From: Clostridiales bacterium DTU087
GTDB lineage: Bacteria > Bacillota > Limnochordia > DTU087
DNA length: 32,018 nt
Direction of reading: 5' to 3'
Assembly (NCBI GenBank): GCA_001513495.1
Contig: LFTN01000106.1
Coordinates: forward strand, 1-32,018
Below are positions 10,953 to 19,224 of the stretch, in pieces; the stretch's first letter is position 1, and the number at the start of each line of letters is the position of its first letter. The notes beneath the pieces were generated by a model that was not told the origin of the DNA, did no database searches, and saw nothing but the letters and a program-made list of their open reading frames with translations. Made by a program: the position numbers and the translations under genes.

Positions 10953-11414
10953 TTAAGCTTCTACAGCGACAAACACAAGGTCGAATTCAATTGCCATGCC
11001 CTGGATCAGGTCGGTGGCGTTTGAGGGAGGTAGCGTAATGCTGAACTCTACATCCTCATTGGCACTAGCGGCTAGCAGGCGGCCTGCCGGCGGCTGCTGT
11101 ATCAGGCCGGCCAGTGAACCGGTGTACAACTGTACAGGGGTGCCAAGGGGGTCAGCTGTAACGGTAATCTCCAGTCTCTCTGCCAGCAAGCGGGCATCCT
11201 GGGGCGTTCCACCAACTGCTGCATACCAATCAGCTGATACAAAGTAGTTGATGTCAACGGGAGACGTGTTTTCGATGTTGATTGTGTCTGAAGCGGTAGA
11301 GCCTCCGACCCAGTCGGTGTCAGTAAATATCGCGACAGTTGGGTTTACAACAATACTCACTTGCGCGATACCAATGGTATTATCTTCATTTAGGGCCTGA
11401 AAGGTGAACGGCAT
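10953..11414 (-). CDS. TasA/CalY-like beta-sandwich protein, function unknown
   Basis: A 153-residue acidic protein, rich in Thr, Val, Ile, Asn and Ala and with no Cys. The predicted fold is all-beta, with segments such as SDTINIENTSPVDINYFVS that recall the strand pattern of TasA/camelysin-type fibre proteins. Unlike those, it has no N-terminal signal peptide or membrane segment: it begins MPFTFQALNEDN. The start is strongly supported by AGGAGG (11422-11427, minus strand) a few bases upstream. A sigma-K/sigma-E-like promoter lies at a suitable distance and a terminator follows, so it is a single-gene unit. A spore-coat or mother-cell product is a plausible inference only. The family assignment is weak; the gene itself is well supported. 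Confidence 0.82.
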   Translation of the reverse strand: MPFTFQALNEDNTIGIAQVSIVVNPTVAIFTDTDWVGGSTASDTINIENTSPVDINYFVSADWYAAVGGTPQDARLLAERLEITVTADPLGTPVQLYTGSLAGLIQQPPAGRLLAASANEDVEFSITLPPSNATDLIQGMAIEFDLVFVAVEA

Positions 11415-11446
11415 CCTGTAACCTCCTTTGTGTTGTTGTTTCGGTA

Positions 11447-11475
11447 TACGCTATGCGGCAAAATTTACAGTGGTT
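11447..11475 (-). promoter_or_regulatory. Candidate sigma-K/sigma-E-type promoter
   Basis: On the minus strand AACC (11475-11472) is followed after exactly 16 bases by CATAGCGTA (11455-11447). This fits the Bacillus mother-cell consensus mACm-N16-CATA-N3-TA. The -10 element is about 33 bases before the ATG at 11414, leaving room for the strong ribosome site. The match is by eye; sigma-E and sigma-K sites overlap in sequence and cannot be told apart here. Confidence 0.5.
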
Positions 11476-11590
11476 CACCCTGAAAGCTGAAAACAGTCTT
11501 AACCTCCCAAGAAAAACCCGTGTTCTAGGAGATGGCAATTAGCCATCCATTTGGGGATCAAGAGCTTGGGAACTGACTCTTCATAAATAG

Positions 11591-11618
11591 TTGTAACGGC
11601 AGATAGCTGTGGTAAAAT
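11591..11618 (+). promoter_or_regulatory. Candidate sigma-A promoter for ychF operon
   Basis: TTGTAA (11591-11596), 16 bases, then TAAAAT (11613-11618), about 45 bases before the ychF ATG. The 16-base spacing is one short of ideal. It is the best vegetative promoter in the divergent region between the TasA-like gene and ychF. Confidence 0.55.
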
Positions 11619-11662
11619 AGAAACGTTGCACTAAATCCAGTTGATGATCTCGGAGGGTCTGT

Positions 11663-12739
11663 ATGAAAATCGGAATTATCGGTCTGCCCCAGGTGGGCAA
11701 GACCACACTGTTCAACCTGCTGACAGAAGCCGGAGCAGCCACCGGTTTCGGCAGCAAAGATAAAGCAAATGTTGGAGTTGCCAATGTACCAGATGAGCGC
11801 ATTGATTACCTTTCCTCAGTCTTCCAGCCGAGAAAAACCACCTATGCCCAGATTGAGTTCATCGACATTGCGGGCTTTGGCGCGGGCAGCAATGGCCGGG
11901 ATACCAGGGAGTTTTTGTCTGCGCTGCAGAACGTCGATGCCGTGGTCCAGGTGGTGCGGGCCTTCGATTCAGATGTGGTCCCCCACGCCCTGGGTGAAGT
12001 AGATGTGATGCGGGATGTAGACTTGCTCCAAAGCGAGCTGGTACTCACAGACTTGGCTCTTCTGGAAACCCGGCTGGAAAGGCTGAATAACGGCAGGGTG
12101 AAGGTGAAGGAGAATAAGTTAGAACTGGCGCTCCTGGAAAAATGCCGGGCCCATTTGGAAGCTGAAGAGCCCCTGACACAGGTAGAATTTACCCAAGATG
12201 AAGCTGCCGCTTTGCGTCAGTACACCTTCTACACTGCGATACCAATGGTATTGTCGGTTAACCTAGATGAAGAGCAGCTGGCAGCAGGCACCCAAGGAAG
12301 GCAGGCGGAACTGGCTGCTTGGGCGGCTGCCAGGGGTATGCCTGTAATTCCCATTTGTGGTAAGCTGGAGGAAGAGATCATTACCTTAGCTCCAGAGGAA
12401 CGGGCACCGTTTCTTGCGGACTTGGGCCTTGAGGAAACCGGCATCGCCCGCCTGGCTAGGACGGTCTACCGGCACTTAGGCCTTATCTCTTACTTTACCG
12501 TTGGACAAGATGAAGTCAGGGCTTGGACCATTGCCGCGGGAACCAATGCCCGGCAGGCAGCCGGGAAGATCCACTCAGATATAGAGCGGGGATTCATCCG
12601 CGCAGAGGTTGTCGGGTATGAGGACTTCAAAGAAGCCGGCTCCATGAACCGGGCTAAGGAAAAGGGACTTTGCAGGCTGGAGGGGAAAGAATATATAGTC
12701 AGGGATGGTGACATCATCAGTTTCCGATTTAATGTGTAA
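11663..12739 (+). CDS. ychF: YchF/OLA1-family P-loop NTPase
   Basis: A protein of 358 residues. An N-terminal P-loop domain has Walker A GLPQVGKTT (7-15) and the switch segment IDIAGFGAG. A helical coiled-coil insertion (about 130-200) follows, then an NxxE specificity motif (within SVNLDEEQL) in place of NKxD, typical of this ATP-preferring branch of Obg-like GTPases. The C-terminal TGS domain (about 275-358) carries the conserved ISYFTVGQDEVRAWTI, GKIHSDIERGFIRAEV and GDIISFRFNV regions. YchF proteins bind ribosomes and affect translation and stress responses. The usual P loop is GLPNVGKST; Gln10 and Thr14 here are mild departures. GGAGGG lies 5-6 bases before the ATG. Confidence 0.95.
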   Translation: MKIGIIGLPQVGKTTLFNLLTEAGAATGFGSKDKANVGVANVPDERIDYLSSVFQPRKTTYAQIEFIDIAGFGAGSNGRDTREFLSALQNVDAVVQVVRAFDSDVVPHALGEVDVMRDVDLLQSELVLTDLALLETRLERLNNGRVKVKENKLELALLEKCRAHLEAEEPLTQVEFTQDEAAALRQYTFYTAIPMVLSVNLDEEQLAAGTQGRQAELAAWAAARGMPVIPICGKLEEEIITLAPEERAPFLADLGLEETGIARLARTVYRHLGLISYFTVGQDEVRAWTIAAGTNARQAAGKIHSDIERGFIRAEVVGYEDFKEAGSMNRAKEKGLCRLEGKEYIVRDGDIISFRFNV

Positions 12740-12753
12740 TTGGAGTGATTGAG

Positions 12754-13170
12754 ATGTCAGTTAAGAGAAAGGCCCATGAGTTGGCGAGAGCCATAATGGA
12801 AAGCCCAGAGTATGAGCGGCTGACGAAAGCTCGAGAAGTAGTCGAGAGCCGAGAGGCCGCCAAGATCATGCTTCAGGATGTAGAAAAAAAGCAGAGGAAG
12901 CTGCGGGAAAAATACGCTGCTGGGGAAGAGCCCGCTGAAGCAGAGCTTCAAGATCTTCAGAAGACCATGGAGCTGGTATCCTTTAATCCATATATCCGTG
13001 ACTTGCTTGACGCGGAGCTTAGCTTCAGCAAGATGATGGCAGAGATTTGGGAAATCATCGGTGAGGCCCTGGGCCTGGAACCGCCTGAAGCCCAGCCGAC
13101 GGAGCAGGAGCCAGAACCAAGGGCAAGCGAGGCCAGCAGCAGGCTGTGGGTTCCGGGAAGGGATTTTTAG
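12754..13170 (+). CDS. YlbF/YmcA-family protein
   Basis: A mainly helical, highly charged protein of 138 residues. The first 115 residues match the YlbF/YmcA (Com_YlbF) pattern: an N-terminal AHELARAIMESPEYERL-like helix, a long charged helix, and the NPYIRDLLDAE segment near the end of the domain. A Pro/Glu-rich disordered tail follows. In Bacillus, YlbF, YmcA and YaaT form a complex that stimulates RNase Y-dependent mRNA maturation and influences sporulation, competence and biofilm decisions; that role is transferred by family only. ATG 12754 is 8 bases after GGAG (12742-12745); the upstream GTG 12745 overlaps that site. It lies 14 bases after ychF. Confidence 0.82.
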   Translation: MSVKRKAHELARAIMESPEYERLTKAREVVESREAAKIMLQDVEKKQRKLREKYAAGEEPAEAELQDLQKTMELVSFNPYIRDLLDAELSFSKMMAEIWEIIGEALGLEPPEAQPTEQEPEPRASEASSRLWVPGRDF

Positions 13171-13227
13171 GGGCAGTTCATCAGCCTGACCGGAGAAAGC
13201 ACCCAGGGGCTAAAAGGAGGTCAACCA

Positions 13228-14520
13228 ATGGGACAGGTATACATTGAAGAACTCAGCCGGTATGAGGGGCAGGAAGTGACCATCAAGGGCTGGGTATACA
13301 ACAGGCGTTCCAGCGGCAAGATCCAATTCATATTGGTTCGTGACGGTACCGGAATTGTACAGGGAGTCATGCTAAAAAACGAAGTCTCCCCTGAGGTTTT
13401 TGCATTAGCTAGAGAGTTAACCCAAGAATCCTCGATCATTGTCAAGGGGTTAGTCAGGGCCGATGAGCGGGCTCCGGGGGGCTATGAACTGACCTTAACC
13501 GATCTGGAGCTGGTTCACCGTGCCGAGGAGTATCCCATCACACCCAAGGAACACGGCATTGAGTTTCTCATGGATCACCGGCATCTATGGCTGCGCTCAA
13601 GACGGCAGCATGCCATTATGCGGGTGAGAGGCGAAATCATTAAAGCCATCCGGGATTTCTTTGATGACCGGGGTTTTCTATTGATAGATGCTCCTTTCTT
13701 GACCCCCGCTGCTTGTGAGGGAACGACTACCCTATTTGAGACAGAGTATTTCGATGAGAAAGCCTATCTTACCCAAAGCGGACAGCTGTATATGGAAGCA
13801 GCAGCTATGGCCTTTGGCAAGGTGTACTGTTTCGGGCCCACTTTCCGAGCGGAAAAATCCAAGACCCGCCGCCATCTCATGGAGTTCTGGATGGTGGAAC
13901 CGGAGGTTGCCTATGCAGACCATGAAGATAACATGCGGCTGCAGGAGGATCTGATTTCCCACATCGTGCAGAGGGTTCTCCGGCGCCGAGCACCGGAGCT
14001 GGAGGTCCTGGAACGGGACACATCCCGGCTGGAGACAGTCGTCAAACCTTTCCCCCGGATTACCTATGATGAAGCCATCAAGATTCTCCGGCAGGAGGGT
14101 GTAGACATCCAATGGGGAGATGATTTTGGCGGCGGCGATGAGACTATCTTGGCTGAAAAATTCGACCGGCCTGTCTTTGTGGAGAAGTACCCCGCGGAGG
14201 TTAAAGCTTTCTACATGAAGCCTGACCCAGAGCAGCCCGAGGTAGTTCTATGCGACGATCTATTGGCTCCAGAGGGGTATGGGGAGATCATCGGAGGCAG
14301 CCAGAGGATTGACGATTTGGAACTGCTCAAGCAGCGGATGCAGGAGCACGATCTGCCGGAGGAGGTGTACGCCTGGTACTTAGACCTGCGCCGGTACGGT
14401 TCGGTGCCCCACTCTGGCTTTGGTTTGGGATTAGAGCGGACGGTGGCATGGATCTGCGGTCTAGCCCATGTCAGGGAGACAATCCCCTTCCCCCGCCTGC
14501 TCAACCGGCTCTATCCATAG
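13228..14520 (+). CDS. asnS: Asparaginyl-tRNA synthetase
   Basis: A class IIb synthetase of 430 residues. The N-terminal OB-fold anticodon-binding domain (about 1-105) includes the [21 protein letters not shown] region. The catalytic core has motif 2 around [21 protein letters not shown], which is AsnRS-like rather than AspRS-like, and motif 3 [15 protein letters not shown]. It charges tRNA-Asn; a tRNA-Asn gene is present at 65-139. AAAAGGAGGT lies just before the ATG. It is the last gene of a probable ychF-ylbF-asnS transcript (58-base gap, none of it terminator-like) and is followed by a terminator. Confidence 0.96.
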   Translation: MGQVYIEELSRYEGQEVTIKGWVYNRRSSGKIQFILVRDGTGIVQGVMLKNEVSPEVFALARELTQESSIIVKGLVRADERAPGGYELTLTDLELVHRAEEYPITPKEHGIEFLMDHRHLWLRSRRQHAIMRVRGEIIKAIRDFFDDRGFLLIDAPFLTPAACEGTTTLFETEYFDEKAYLTQSGQLYMEAAAMAFGKVYCFGPTFRAEKSKTRRHLMEFWMVEPEVAYADHEDNMRLQEDLISHIVQRVLRRRAPELEVLERDTSRLETVVKPFPRITYDEAIKILRQEGVDIQWGDDFGGGDETILAEKFDRPVFVEKYPAEVKAFYMKPDPEQPEVVLCDDLLAPEGYGEIIGGSQRIDDLELLKQRMQEHDLPEEVYAWYLDLRRYGSVPHSGFGLGLERTVAWICGLAHVRETIPFPRLLNRLYP

Positions 14521-14549
14521 GGTTGTCCCATGTTGACCTTACCATTCAC

Positions 14550-14606
14550 CCTGCCCTCGGGACCGCGGTCTCTACGTCCTCGGCACCCCAGAGGGCAGGA
14601 GCTTTT
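14550..14606 (+). terminator. Terminator of the asnS transcript
   Basis: CCTGCCCTC (14550-14558) pairs perfectly with GAGGGCAGG (14591-14599), followed by AGC and TTTT (14603-14606). The long loop contains a self-complementary GACCGCGGTC. The T run lies on the plus-strand side only, so it ends asnS rather than the convergent minus-strand gene whose stop codon abuts it. Confidence 0.7.
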
Positions 14607-14876
14607 CTACTGTCTTGTGCCCAAGAGGATCAAGAAAACTCCCGCAGCCACGATTCCCAGCTTCGTAAGGGAAATGCGCCCTGCCAAGCCCGCTAGGCCC
14701 AAGAGAGAGACTGCAGTCAAGATTAAGGGGCCAAACAGCCCCAGCCCAGCATTGATTCTCAATGCAATCCCCACTTTGCCATATCGGATCATCAGCAGGG
14801 CAGCAGTTATTTCCAGACTGCCGGCGATGAATCTCAGCAAGGCCATACTCCGAACTACTTGAGTCTCATCAGTCAT
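14607..14876 (-). CDS. yqhV: YqhV-family (DUF2619) small membrane protein
   Basis: An 89-residue protein with about three membrane helices. It shows the family pattern: a short polar N-terminus, RFIAGSLEITAALLMIRYG, an asparagine in the second helix (LRINAGLGL), GP-containing helix 2 and a C-terminal helix after ISLTKLG. In Bacillus the homologue lies beside the spoIIIA sporulation operon, but its function is not known. AAAGGGA precedes the ATG by about 9 bases on the minus strand. It is convergent with asnS and divergent from glyA. The family name is given from memory of the sequence pattern. Confidence 0.8.
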   Translation of the reverse strand: MTDETQVVRSMALLRFIAGSLEITAALLMIRYGKVGIALRINAGLGLFGPLILTAVSLLGLAGLAGRISLTKLGIVAAGVFLILLGTRQ

Positions 14877-14904
14877 TACGTATATCCCTTTCTCTTGAAT
14901 TCTG

Positions 14905-14913
14905 TGGTATACT
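14905..14913 (+). promoter_or_regulatory. Possible extended -10 promoter for glyA
   Basis: TGG followed by TATACT (14908-14913) fits an extended -10 element, with no good -35 hexamer 17 bases upstream. It would give a leader of about 85 bases before glyA, in the divergent gap with yqhV. By-eye call, low weight. Confidence 0.35.
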
Positions 14914-15003
14914 TATCCCAAGTCAAAACACCCAGGTATTAACTAAGCCGTACGACTGGCATTCATCAGGCGGCTAGACGCAGTCTACATAGGAGGCAGC
15001 ACC

Positions 15004-16251
15004 ATGTACGAGCACATAACACTTATCGATCCTGAGGTATCTGCGGCCTTGCGTCAGGAGCTGGAGCGGCAGCAGAACAGCATTGAACTAATCGCTTCGG
15101 AGAATTTCGTCTCCCCGGCGGTGCTGGAGGCAGCCGGTTCAGTCCTAACCAACAAATATGCCGAAGGCTACCCCAATAGACGTTATTATGGGGGATGTCA
15201 ATATGTTGATGAGGTGGAGAGGCTGGCTATCGAAAGGGCTAAGGCCTTGTTTGGCGCTGAACATGCCAATGTGCAGCCCCATGCCGGGGCCCAGGCCAAC
15301 ATGGCAGTGTATTTCGCTGTCCTTTCGCCGGGAGATACAGTTTTGGGCATGAGCTTGGCCCACGGCGGCCACCTCACCCACGGCAGCCCCGTGAACTTCT
15401 CTGGCAAGCTGTTCAACTTCGTTCACTATGGAGTGGACCGGGAAACAGAGCAAATTGACTATGATGAGCTAGAGCGCTTGGCAAAGGAACATAAGCCGAA
15501 GTTGGTGGTAGCAGGAGCCAGCGCTTATCCGAGGATTATTGATTTTGAGCGGATTAGGGCTGTCTGTGACCAGGTGGGTGCCTATTTTATGGTGGACATG
15601 GCCCATATCGCCGGCCTGGTTGCCGCAGGCATGCATCCTTCTCCTGTGCCCCATGCCCATTTCGTGACTACAACTACCCACAAGACCCTGCGGGGGCCCA
15701 GGGGAGGGCTGATTCTCTGCAAGGAGGAGTTTGCCAAGGCCATTGACAAGACCATTTTCCCCGGCACCCAGGGAGGCCCGCTGATGCACATCATCGCGGC
15801 CAAGGCGGTTGCCCTCAAAGAGGCGGAAGCTCCCGAGTTTAAGGAATACCAACAGCGGGTGGTGAGCAACGCTGCCGCTTTGGCCAAGGCGCTGATGGAC
15901 CGGGGATTGAGGTTAGTCAGCGGTGGTACCGACAACCATCTGATACTGGTTGATGTTCGGAACCTAGGGCTGACGGGAAAGGACGCAGAGGAGGCCCTGG
16001 ATGCCGTAGGCATCACAGCCAATAAGAATGCCATCCCCTTCGATCCGGAGAAGCCCTTTGTCACCAGCGGGCTTCGCCTAGGCACACCGGCTGTTACTAC
16101 TAGAGGGATGGGTACTGTAGAAATGGATGAGATCGGGGACGTTATTTATCGGGTACTGGCAGCGCCCCAGGCTCTGGATGTGCTGGCTGAAGCTAAGCGC
16201 CGCAGGGAGAAATTGTGCCGGGACTTTCCCCTTTATCAAGGCCTTGCTTGA
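15004..16251 (+). CDS. glyA: Serine hydroxymethyltransferase
   Basis: A PLP enzyme of 415 residues that interconverts serine and glycine with tetrahydrofolate, the main source of one-carbon units. Visible signatures are [10 protein letters not shown] near the N-terminus, the [13 protein letters not shown] segment, Asp198 and His201 in [10 protein letters not shown], and the PLP lysine Lys227 in [14 protein letters not shown]. The C-terminal domain carries [20 protein letters not shown] (14991-14996) lies 7 bases before the ATG. It appears to be a single-gene unit. The length is typical (410-420). Confidence 0.98.
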   Translation: MYEHITLIDPEVSAALRQELERQQNSIELIASENFVSPAVLEAAGSVLTNKYAEGYPNRRYYGGCQYVDEVERLAIERAKALFGAEHANVQPHAGAQANMAVYFAVLSPGDTVLGMSLAHGGHLTHGSPVNFSGKLFNFVHYGVDRETEQIDYDELERLAKEHKPKLVVAGASAYPRIIDFERIRAVCDQVGAYFMVDMAHIAGLVAAGMHPSPVPHAHFVTTTTHKTLRGPRGGLILCKEEFAKAIDKTIFPGTQGGPLMHIIAAKAVALKEAEAPEFKEYQQRVVSNAAALAKALMDRGLRLVSGGTDNHLILVDVRNLGLTGKDAEEALDAVGITANKNAIPFDPEKPFVTSGLRLGTPAVTTRGMGTVEMDEIGDVIYRVLAAPQALDVLAEAKRRREKLCRDFPLYQGLA

Positions 16252-16351
16252 GCATTGACTGGAGTACCCATTCTGCACATTGAGCAATGAAGCGCACACA
16301 TACTTGCCATACATACTTGGCTGATGACAATTGCTCCAAACAAAGGGAAAA

Positions 16352-16376
16352 ACGCCTTCCTCTTTGAGGAAGGCGT
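16352..16376. terminator. Terminator-like hairpin between glyA and the diguanylate cyclase gene
   Basis: A perfect 11-bp stem (16352-16362 with 16366-16376) with a 3-base loop. The T run is on the minus-strand side: the hairpin is preceded on the plus strand by GGGAAAAA, so TTTTTCCCTTT follows it when read on the minus strand. On the plus strand no T tract follows, although the hairpin is 100 bases after the glyA stop. It may act mainly against antisense transcripts or be bidirectional. Confidence 0.55.
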
Positions 16377-16465
16377 CAGACTGTCAGAAAAGGGGCAAGG
16401 GCGCCGCATTTGCTGTAATAGGGCTGATTTGCATGGCGCATTATCTCTGCTGATAAGACAAGCCT

Positions 16466-17980
16466 GTGGGATGTGAAGAAGTGATAGGCGGTAGTCATAA
16501 GCAAAAAACAATCACAGCTATTGTCATAGCGGTCGCCGCTCTTTTTTTGTTAAACCACTGGGCTTTTGTTTTGTCAGCAGATAATGATGCTGCCCAACCC
16601 AAAAGACTCTACTTCCTGGGAAATGAGAATCTAGCTCCAATCGTCTATAACGATAACGGGACTGCTAAAGGAATAGTTGTTGATATTGCTGCAGAATTGG
16701 GCAAGCGCCTTGGTTATGAAGTGGTTGTGGACGCCATTGACTGGAAGTTGGCGCAAGAGAAGGTGCTAGCCGGCGAGGCTGATGCTCTTCTGCAGATCAA
16801 TGCCTGTGCGGAGCGGGAGCAACTCTACGACTTTTCCACAGAACTGCTGAAATCAGAGTTTGCGATCTTTACGGAAAACGACGGCAGCATCTATACGGCA
16901 GAAGACTTACCGGGCAGTACTGTTGGGGTGGAGAGAGACGGGTATCCGTATATCCTCATGGAGAGTTATCCGTTAGTAAATACGGTGATCATACCCGACT
17001 GGTCCACAGGTTTTCATATGATCAAATCCGGTACAATCGATGCCGTTGTAGTCGATCGCTGGATCGGCGAGTATGAGCTGGCAGTAACAGGCCTCACGGG
17101 AATCCGTGTTGCAGCAGTGCCTATAGAAACGCAGTACTCGAGCATCGCCGTCAAGAAGGGAAATGAAGAGCTTCTCAATCTAATCAATACCGGCTTACGC
17201 GAGTTAAATGCTGATGGGACTATGGCAGACATTATCAGAAATTGGCAGAGGCAAAGGGTCCTCTATTTTACTGAAGAGAAAATCCGCCAGGCAATTTCAG
17301 GTGTGGTTACTGCTATACTGTTCATCTTCTCAGTGTTCTCCTTCTATTGGGTAAATAAAATCCGCAGGTTGAACAAGCAGCTTGAGTCTGAAGTCAGTGA
17401 GCGCACCAGGGAGCTGCATGAGACCAATTTGCTGCTTCAAAAAGCGAATCTAGAGTTAGAGAGACTGACCCTAACCGATAGCCTAACTGATGTCTCCAAC
17501 AGGCGGCATTTCGACCGCTATCTGCATAAGATTTGGCAGATGAGTGCCCGGGAACAAGTACCTTTGGCACTGATAATGATCGATGTTGATGATTTCAAAC
17601 TCTACAATGATACCTACGGCCATCTGCAGGGAGACCGATGCCTGATTGGTTTAGCCGATGTAATCAAGAACACACTCAACCGGCCGGGCGATCTGGTCTC
17701 TCGCTATGGCGGCGAGGAGTTTGCAGTATTACTGTACAATACCGATGAGAATGGCGCAGCAGTAGTTGCGGAAAGGATACGTCAAGGAGTAGAAAGACTC
17801 AGCACACGGCATGAAGGGCTCCAGGCTGGTATCACCGTGACCTGCGGTGTGGCAGCAAGGATTCCCAACAGTGATGTGGATCCTGACACTCTCATCAACG
17901 CTGCCGACCGTGCCCTCTATCAGGCTAAAGGACTCGGTAAGAACAGAGTTATCAAGGAAAGCTCATTAACCACAACATAG
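16466..17980 (+). CDS. Membrane diguanylate cyclase with solute-binding (SBP_bac_3) sensor domain
   Basis: A 504-residue protein. The N-terminal membrane anchor (about 16-37) is followed by an extracytoplasmic domain of the amino-acid binding-protein type (about 47-265, with VVDIAAELGKRLGYEV and the late GTMADIIRNW helix). A second membrane helix (about 276-296), a short coiled coil and a GGDEF domain (about 335-500) complete it. The active-site motif is GGEEF (415-419), and an RxxD product-inhibition site (Arg406-Asp409) lies five residues before it. It should make cyclic di-GMP in response to a small ligand, perhaps an amino acid (inference). GTG 16466 is given; GTG 16481 is an alternative, and neither has a strong ribosome site. 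It appears monocistronic. Confidence 0.92.
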   Translation: MGCEEVIGGSHKQKTITAIVIAVAALFLLNHWAFVLSADNDAAQPKRLYFLGNENLAPIVYNDNGTAKGIVVDIAAELGKRLGYEVVVDAIDWKLAQEKVLAGEADALLQINACAEREQLYDFSTELLKSEFAIFTENDGSIYTAEDLPGSTVGVERDGYPYILMESYPLVNTVIIPDWSTGFHMIKSGTIDAVVVDRWIGEYELAVTGLTGIRVAAVPIETQYSSIAVKKGNEELLNLINTGLRELNADGTMADIIRNWQRQRVLYFTEEKIRQAISGVVTAILFIFSVFSFYWVNKIRRLNKQLESEVSERTRELHETNLLLQKANLELERLTLTDSLTDVSNRRHFDRYLHKIWQMSAREQVPLALIMIDVDDFKLYNDTYGHLQGDRCLIGLADVIKNTLNRPGDLVSRYGGEEFAVLLYNTDENGAAVVAERIRQGVERLSTRHEGLQAGITVTCGVAARIPNSDVDPDTLINAADRALYQAKGLGKNRVIKESSLTTT

Positions 17981-18002
17981 TAGTGCGATTTCAGCGTACC
18001 AG

Positions 18003-18042
18003 ACAAGGGGTGCTGTTTCACATTTGAAACAGCACCCCTTGT
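18003..18042 (+). terminator. Long perfect hairpin after the diguanylate cyclase gene
   Basis: Bases 18003-18020 pair perfectly with 18025-18042 (18 bp, loop CATT), 22 bases after the stop codon. The stem is strong enough to end transcription, but only ACGTTTGCC follows, so the T tract is poor. It may be an intrinsic terminator of weak type, an mRNA-stabilising stem, or an extragenic palindrome. Confidence 0.6.
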
Positions 18043-18086
18043 ACGTTTGCCCAGCATGTCGCTTGAGCCCATTGGCTTGGAAGAAG

Positions 18087-18212
18087 CCCTGCCGCCTAAC
18101 AGCCGGAAGCAATGCGCAGGCAGGGGCGCCGCAGGTAACAGTGGGATCGGCAGGAGGCTGAAGGGAGACTGTGCAGGTTCCGATGTCCCAAAGAGTATAA
18201 GCCGCCGATCCC
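18087..18212 (+). promoter_or_regulatory. Possible structured leader of the PFOR operon
   Basis: Between the 18-bp hairpin and the first PFOR gene lie about 200 bases with no convincing gene. Two stem domains can be drawn. A 7-bp stem joins 18087-18093 to 18119-18125. A 9-bp stem joins 18143-18151 to 18204-18212 and encloses inner pairs 18156-18159/18200-18203 and 18163-18166/18186-18189. I do not recognise a known riboswitch class. An open frame runs through here in phase with porG, but its codons show no family similarity. Confidence 0.3.
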
Positions 18213-18256
18213 CGGGGATATTAAACAGGAATCTTGCGGTAAAGGAGGAATCGCCC

Positions 18257-18841
18257 TTGGCGGAAATGCTGGAGATCCGATGGCACGGCCGAGGCGGCCA
18301 GGGGGCCAAGACCGCAGCATTGCTGCTGGCAGAAGCGGCTGCTGCCGTAGGTAAATATGTGCAGGCGTTCCCCGAATACGGCCCTGAAAGGATGGGGGCA
18401 CCGGTGGTGTCTTATAACCGGATCAGCAGCCAGCCCATCACTATCCACAGTGCAGTTGCATCGCCCCGGTATGTGGTGGTTCTCGATCCCAGCTTCATTG
18501 GCCCTATCGATTTCACTGCCGGTATGCCTCCAGATGGTGTGCTGCTGATTAACAGCAGCGATGCCGCCGGTGTGCTGAGAAAAAGGTTGAAGCTGGACAG
18601 TGAAGAGGTCAAAGTGTACACATTGGATGCCAGCCGGATCAGTGAAGAGGCCATCGGCAGGCCTATACCCAACACTCCCATGCTGGGAGCAGTGGTGGCT
18701 GCGGCAAAGGTTATGACCATTGAGGAACTGCTTGAGGACACCCGTAAGCGGCTGGAAAGAAAGTTCCGGAACCGCCCGGAGCTCATCGATGGCAACATGA
18801 CAGCCATCTCCCGGGCATACCAGGAGGTGCAGAGCCAATGA
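18257..18841 (+). CDS. porG: Pyruvate:ferredoxin oxidoreductase subunit gamma
   Basis: A 194-residue gamma domain of 2-oxoacid:ferredoxin oxidoreductases, beginning with the conserved [16 protein letters not shown] segment. [13 protein letters not shown] and the IPNTPMLGA loop follow. It binds the CoA-side interface of the enzyme. TTG 18257 is chosen because AAAGGAGG (18241-18248) lies 8 bases upstream. An in-frame ATG at 18047 would add about 70 unrelated residues, and the internal ATG 18266 is too far from the site. The stop overlaps the start of porD by 4 bases. Order gamma-delta-alpha-beta is the usual four-subunit arrangement. Confidence 0.94.
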   Translation: MAEMLEIRWHGRGGQGAKTAALLLAEAAAAVGKYVQAFPEYGPERMGAPVVSYNRISSQPITIHSAVASPRYVVVLDPSFIGPIDFTAGMPPDGVLLINSSDAAGVLRKRLKLDSEEVKVYTLDASRISEEAIGRPIPNTPMLGAVVAAAKVMTIEELLEDTRKRLERKFRNRPELIDGNMTAISRAYQEVQSQ

Positions 18842-19224
18842 CCCTCAGCAGTCAGACAAAGAATCTGTTAAAGGCCCATGAAGAGGTGGATGCCAAGATC
18901 GAGCCCAATGCCGGCTGGCGGGACCTGCCCATCGGTGCAGTGATCCCACAGGGAGGCACAGCTACTCAGTTCGCCACCGGAGACTGGCGCACCATCAGGC
19001 CGGTATGGAGTAAGGAGAAATGCATCAACTGCCACCGGTGCTGGCTTTACTGTCCGGACATGAGCTGGATTTCTGAAGACGGCAGAATTCAGGGTGTTGA
19101 TCTCACATACTGCAAGGGCTGCGGCATTTGCGCCAATGTATGTCCGACAAAGGTCCATGCCATCGAAATGCATCCAGAGGATGACTTCAAGGAAGACGAA
19201 GCTGCCAAGGAGGGAGGAAAGTAA
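18838..19224 (+). CDS. porD: Pyruvate:ferredoxin oxidoreductase subunit delta (2[4Fe-4S])
   Basis: A 128-residue ferredoxin-like subunit with two classic CxxCxxCxxxCP motifs: Cys62, 65, 68, 72 and Cys92, 95, 98, 102. They should hold two [4Fe-4S] clusters that pass electrons from the TPP site to free ferredoxin. The extra N-terminal stretch (about 1-58) with [12 protein letters not shown] and the [10 protein letters not shown] segment is typical of the PFOR delta subunit rather than of free ferredoxin. It overlaps porG by 4 bases and porA by 1 base (TAATG), so translation is coupled along the operon. Confidence 0.95.
   Translation: MTLSSQTKNLLKAHEEVDAKIEPNAGWRDLPIGAVIPQGGTATQFATGDWRTIRPVWSKEKCINCHRCWLYCPDMSWISEDGRIQGVDLTYCKGCGICANVCPTKVHAIEMHPEDDFKEDEAAKEGGK

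Noticed and set aside
10996-11247. Plus-strand frame of 83 codons opposite the TasA-like gene
   Set aside because: Shadow of the minus-strand gene, which has a promoter, ribosome site and terminator.
14448-14862. Plus-strand frames over the asnS end and yqhV region
   Set aside because: Composition is Pro/Arg-rich shadow sequence; the minus strand encodes a regular three-helix YqhV-type protein and the asnS terminator lies inside.
15145-16085. Several long minus-strand frames under glyA
   Set aside because: Antisense shadows of a highly conserved gene; no ribosome sites and no recognisable domains.
18087-18212. Assignment of the PFOR leader to a known riboswitch, SRP RNA or RNase P RNA
   Set aside because: Short resemblances (GGAAGC, GCAGGTAAC) lack the surrounding conserved core of those RNAs, so no class is claimed.
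18047-18256. Extension of porG to an ATG at 18047
   Set aside because: The extra 70 residues lack family similarity and the AAAGGAGG site just before TTG 18257 would be left inside the gene.
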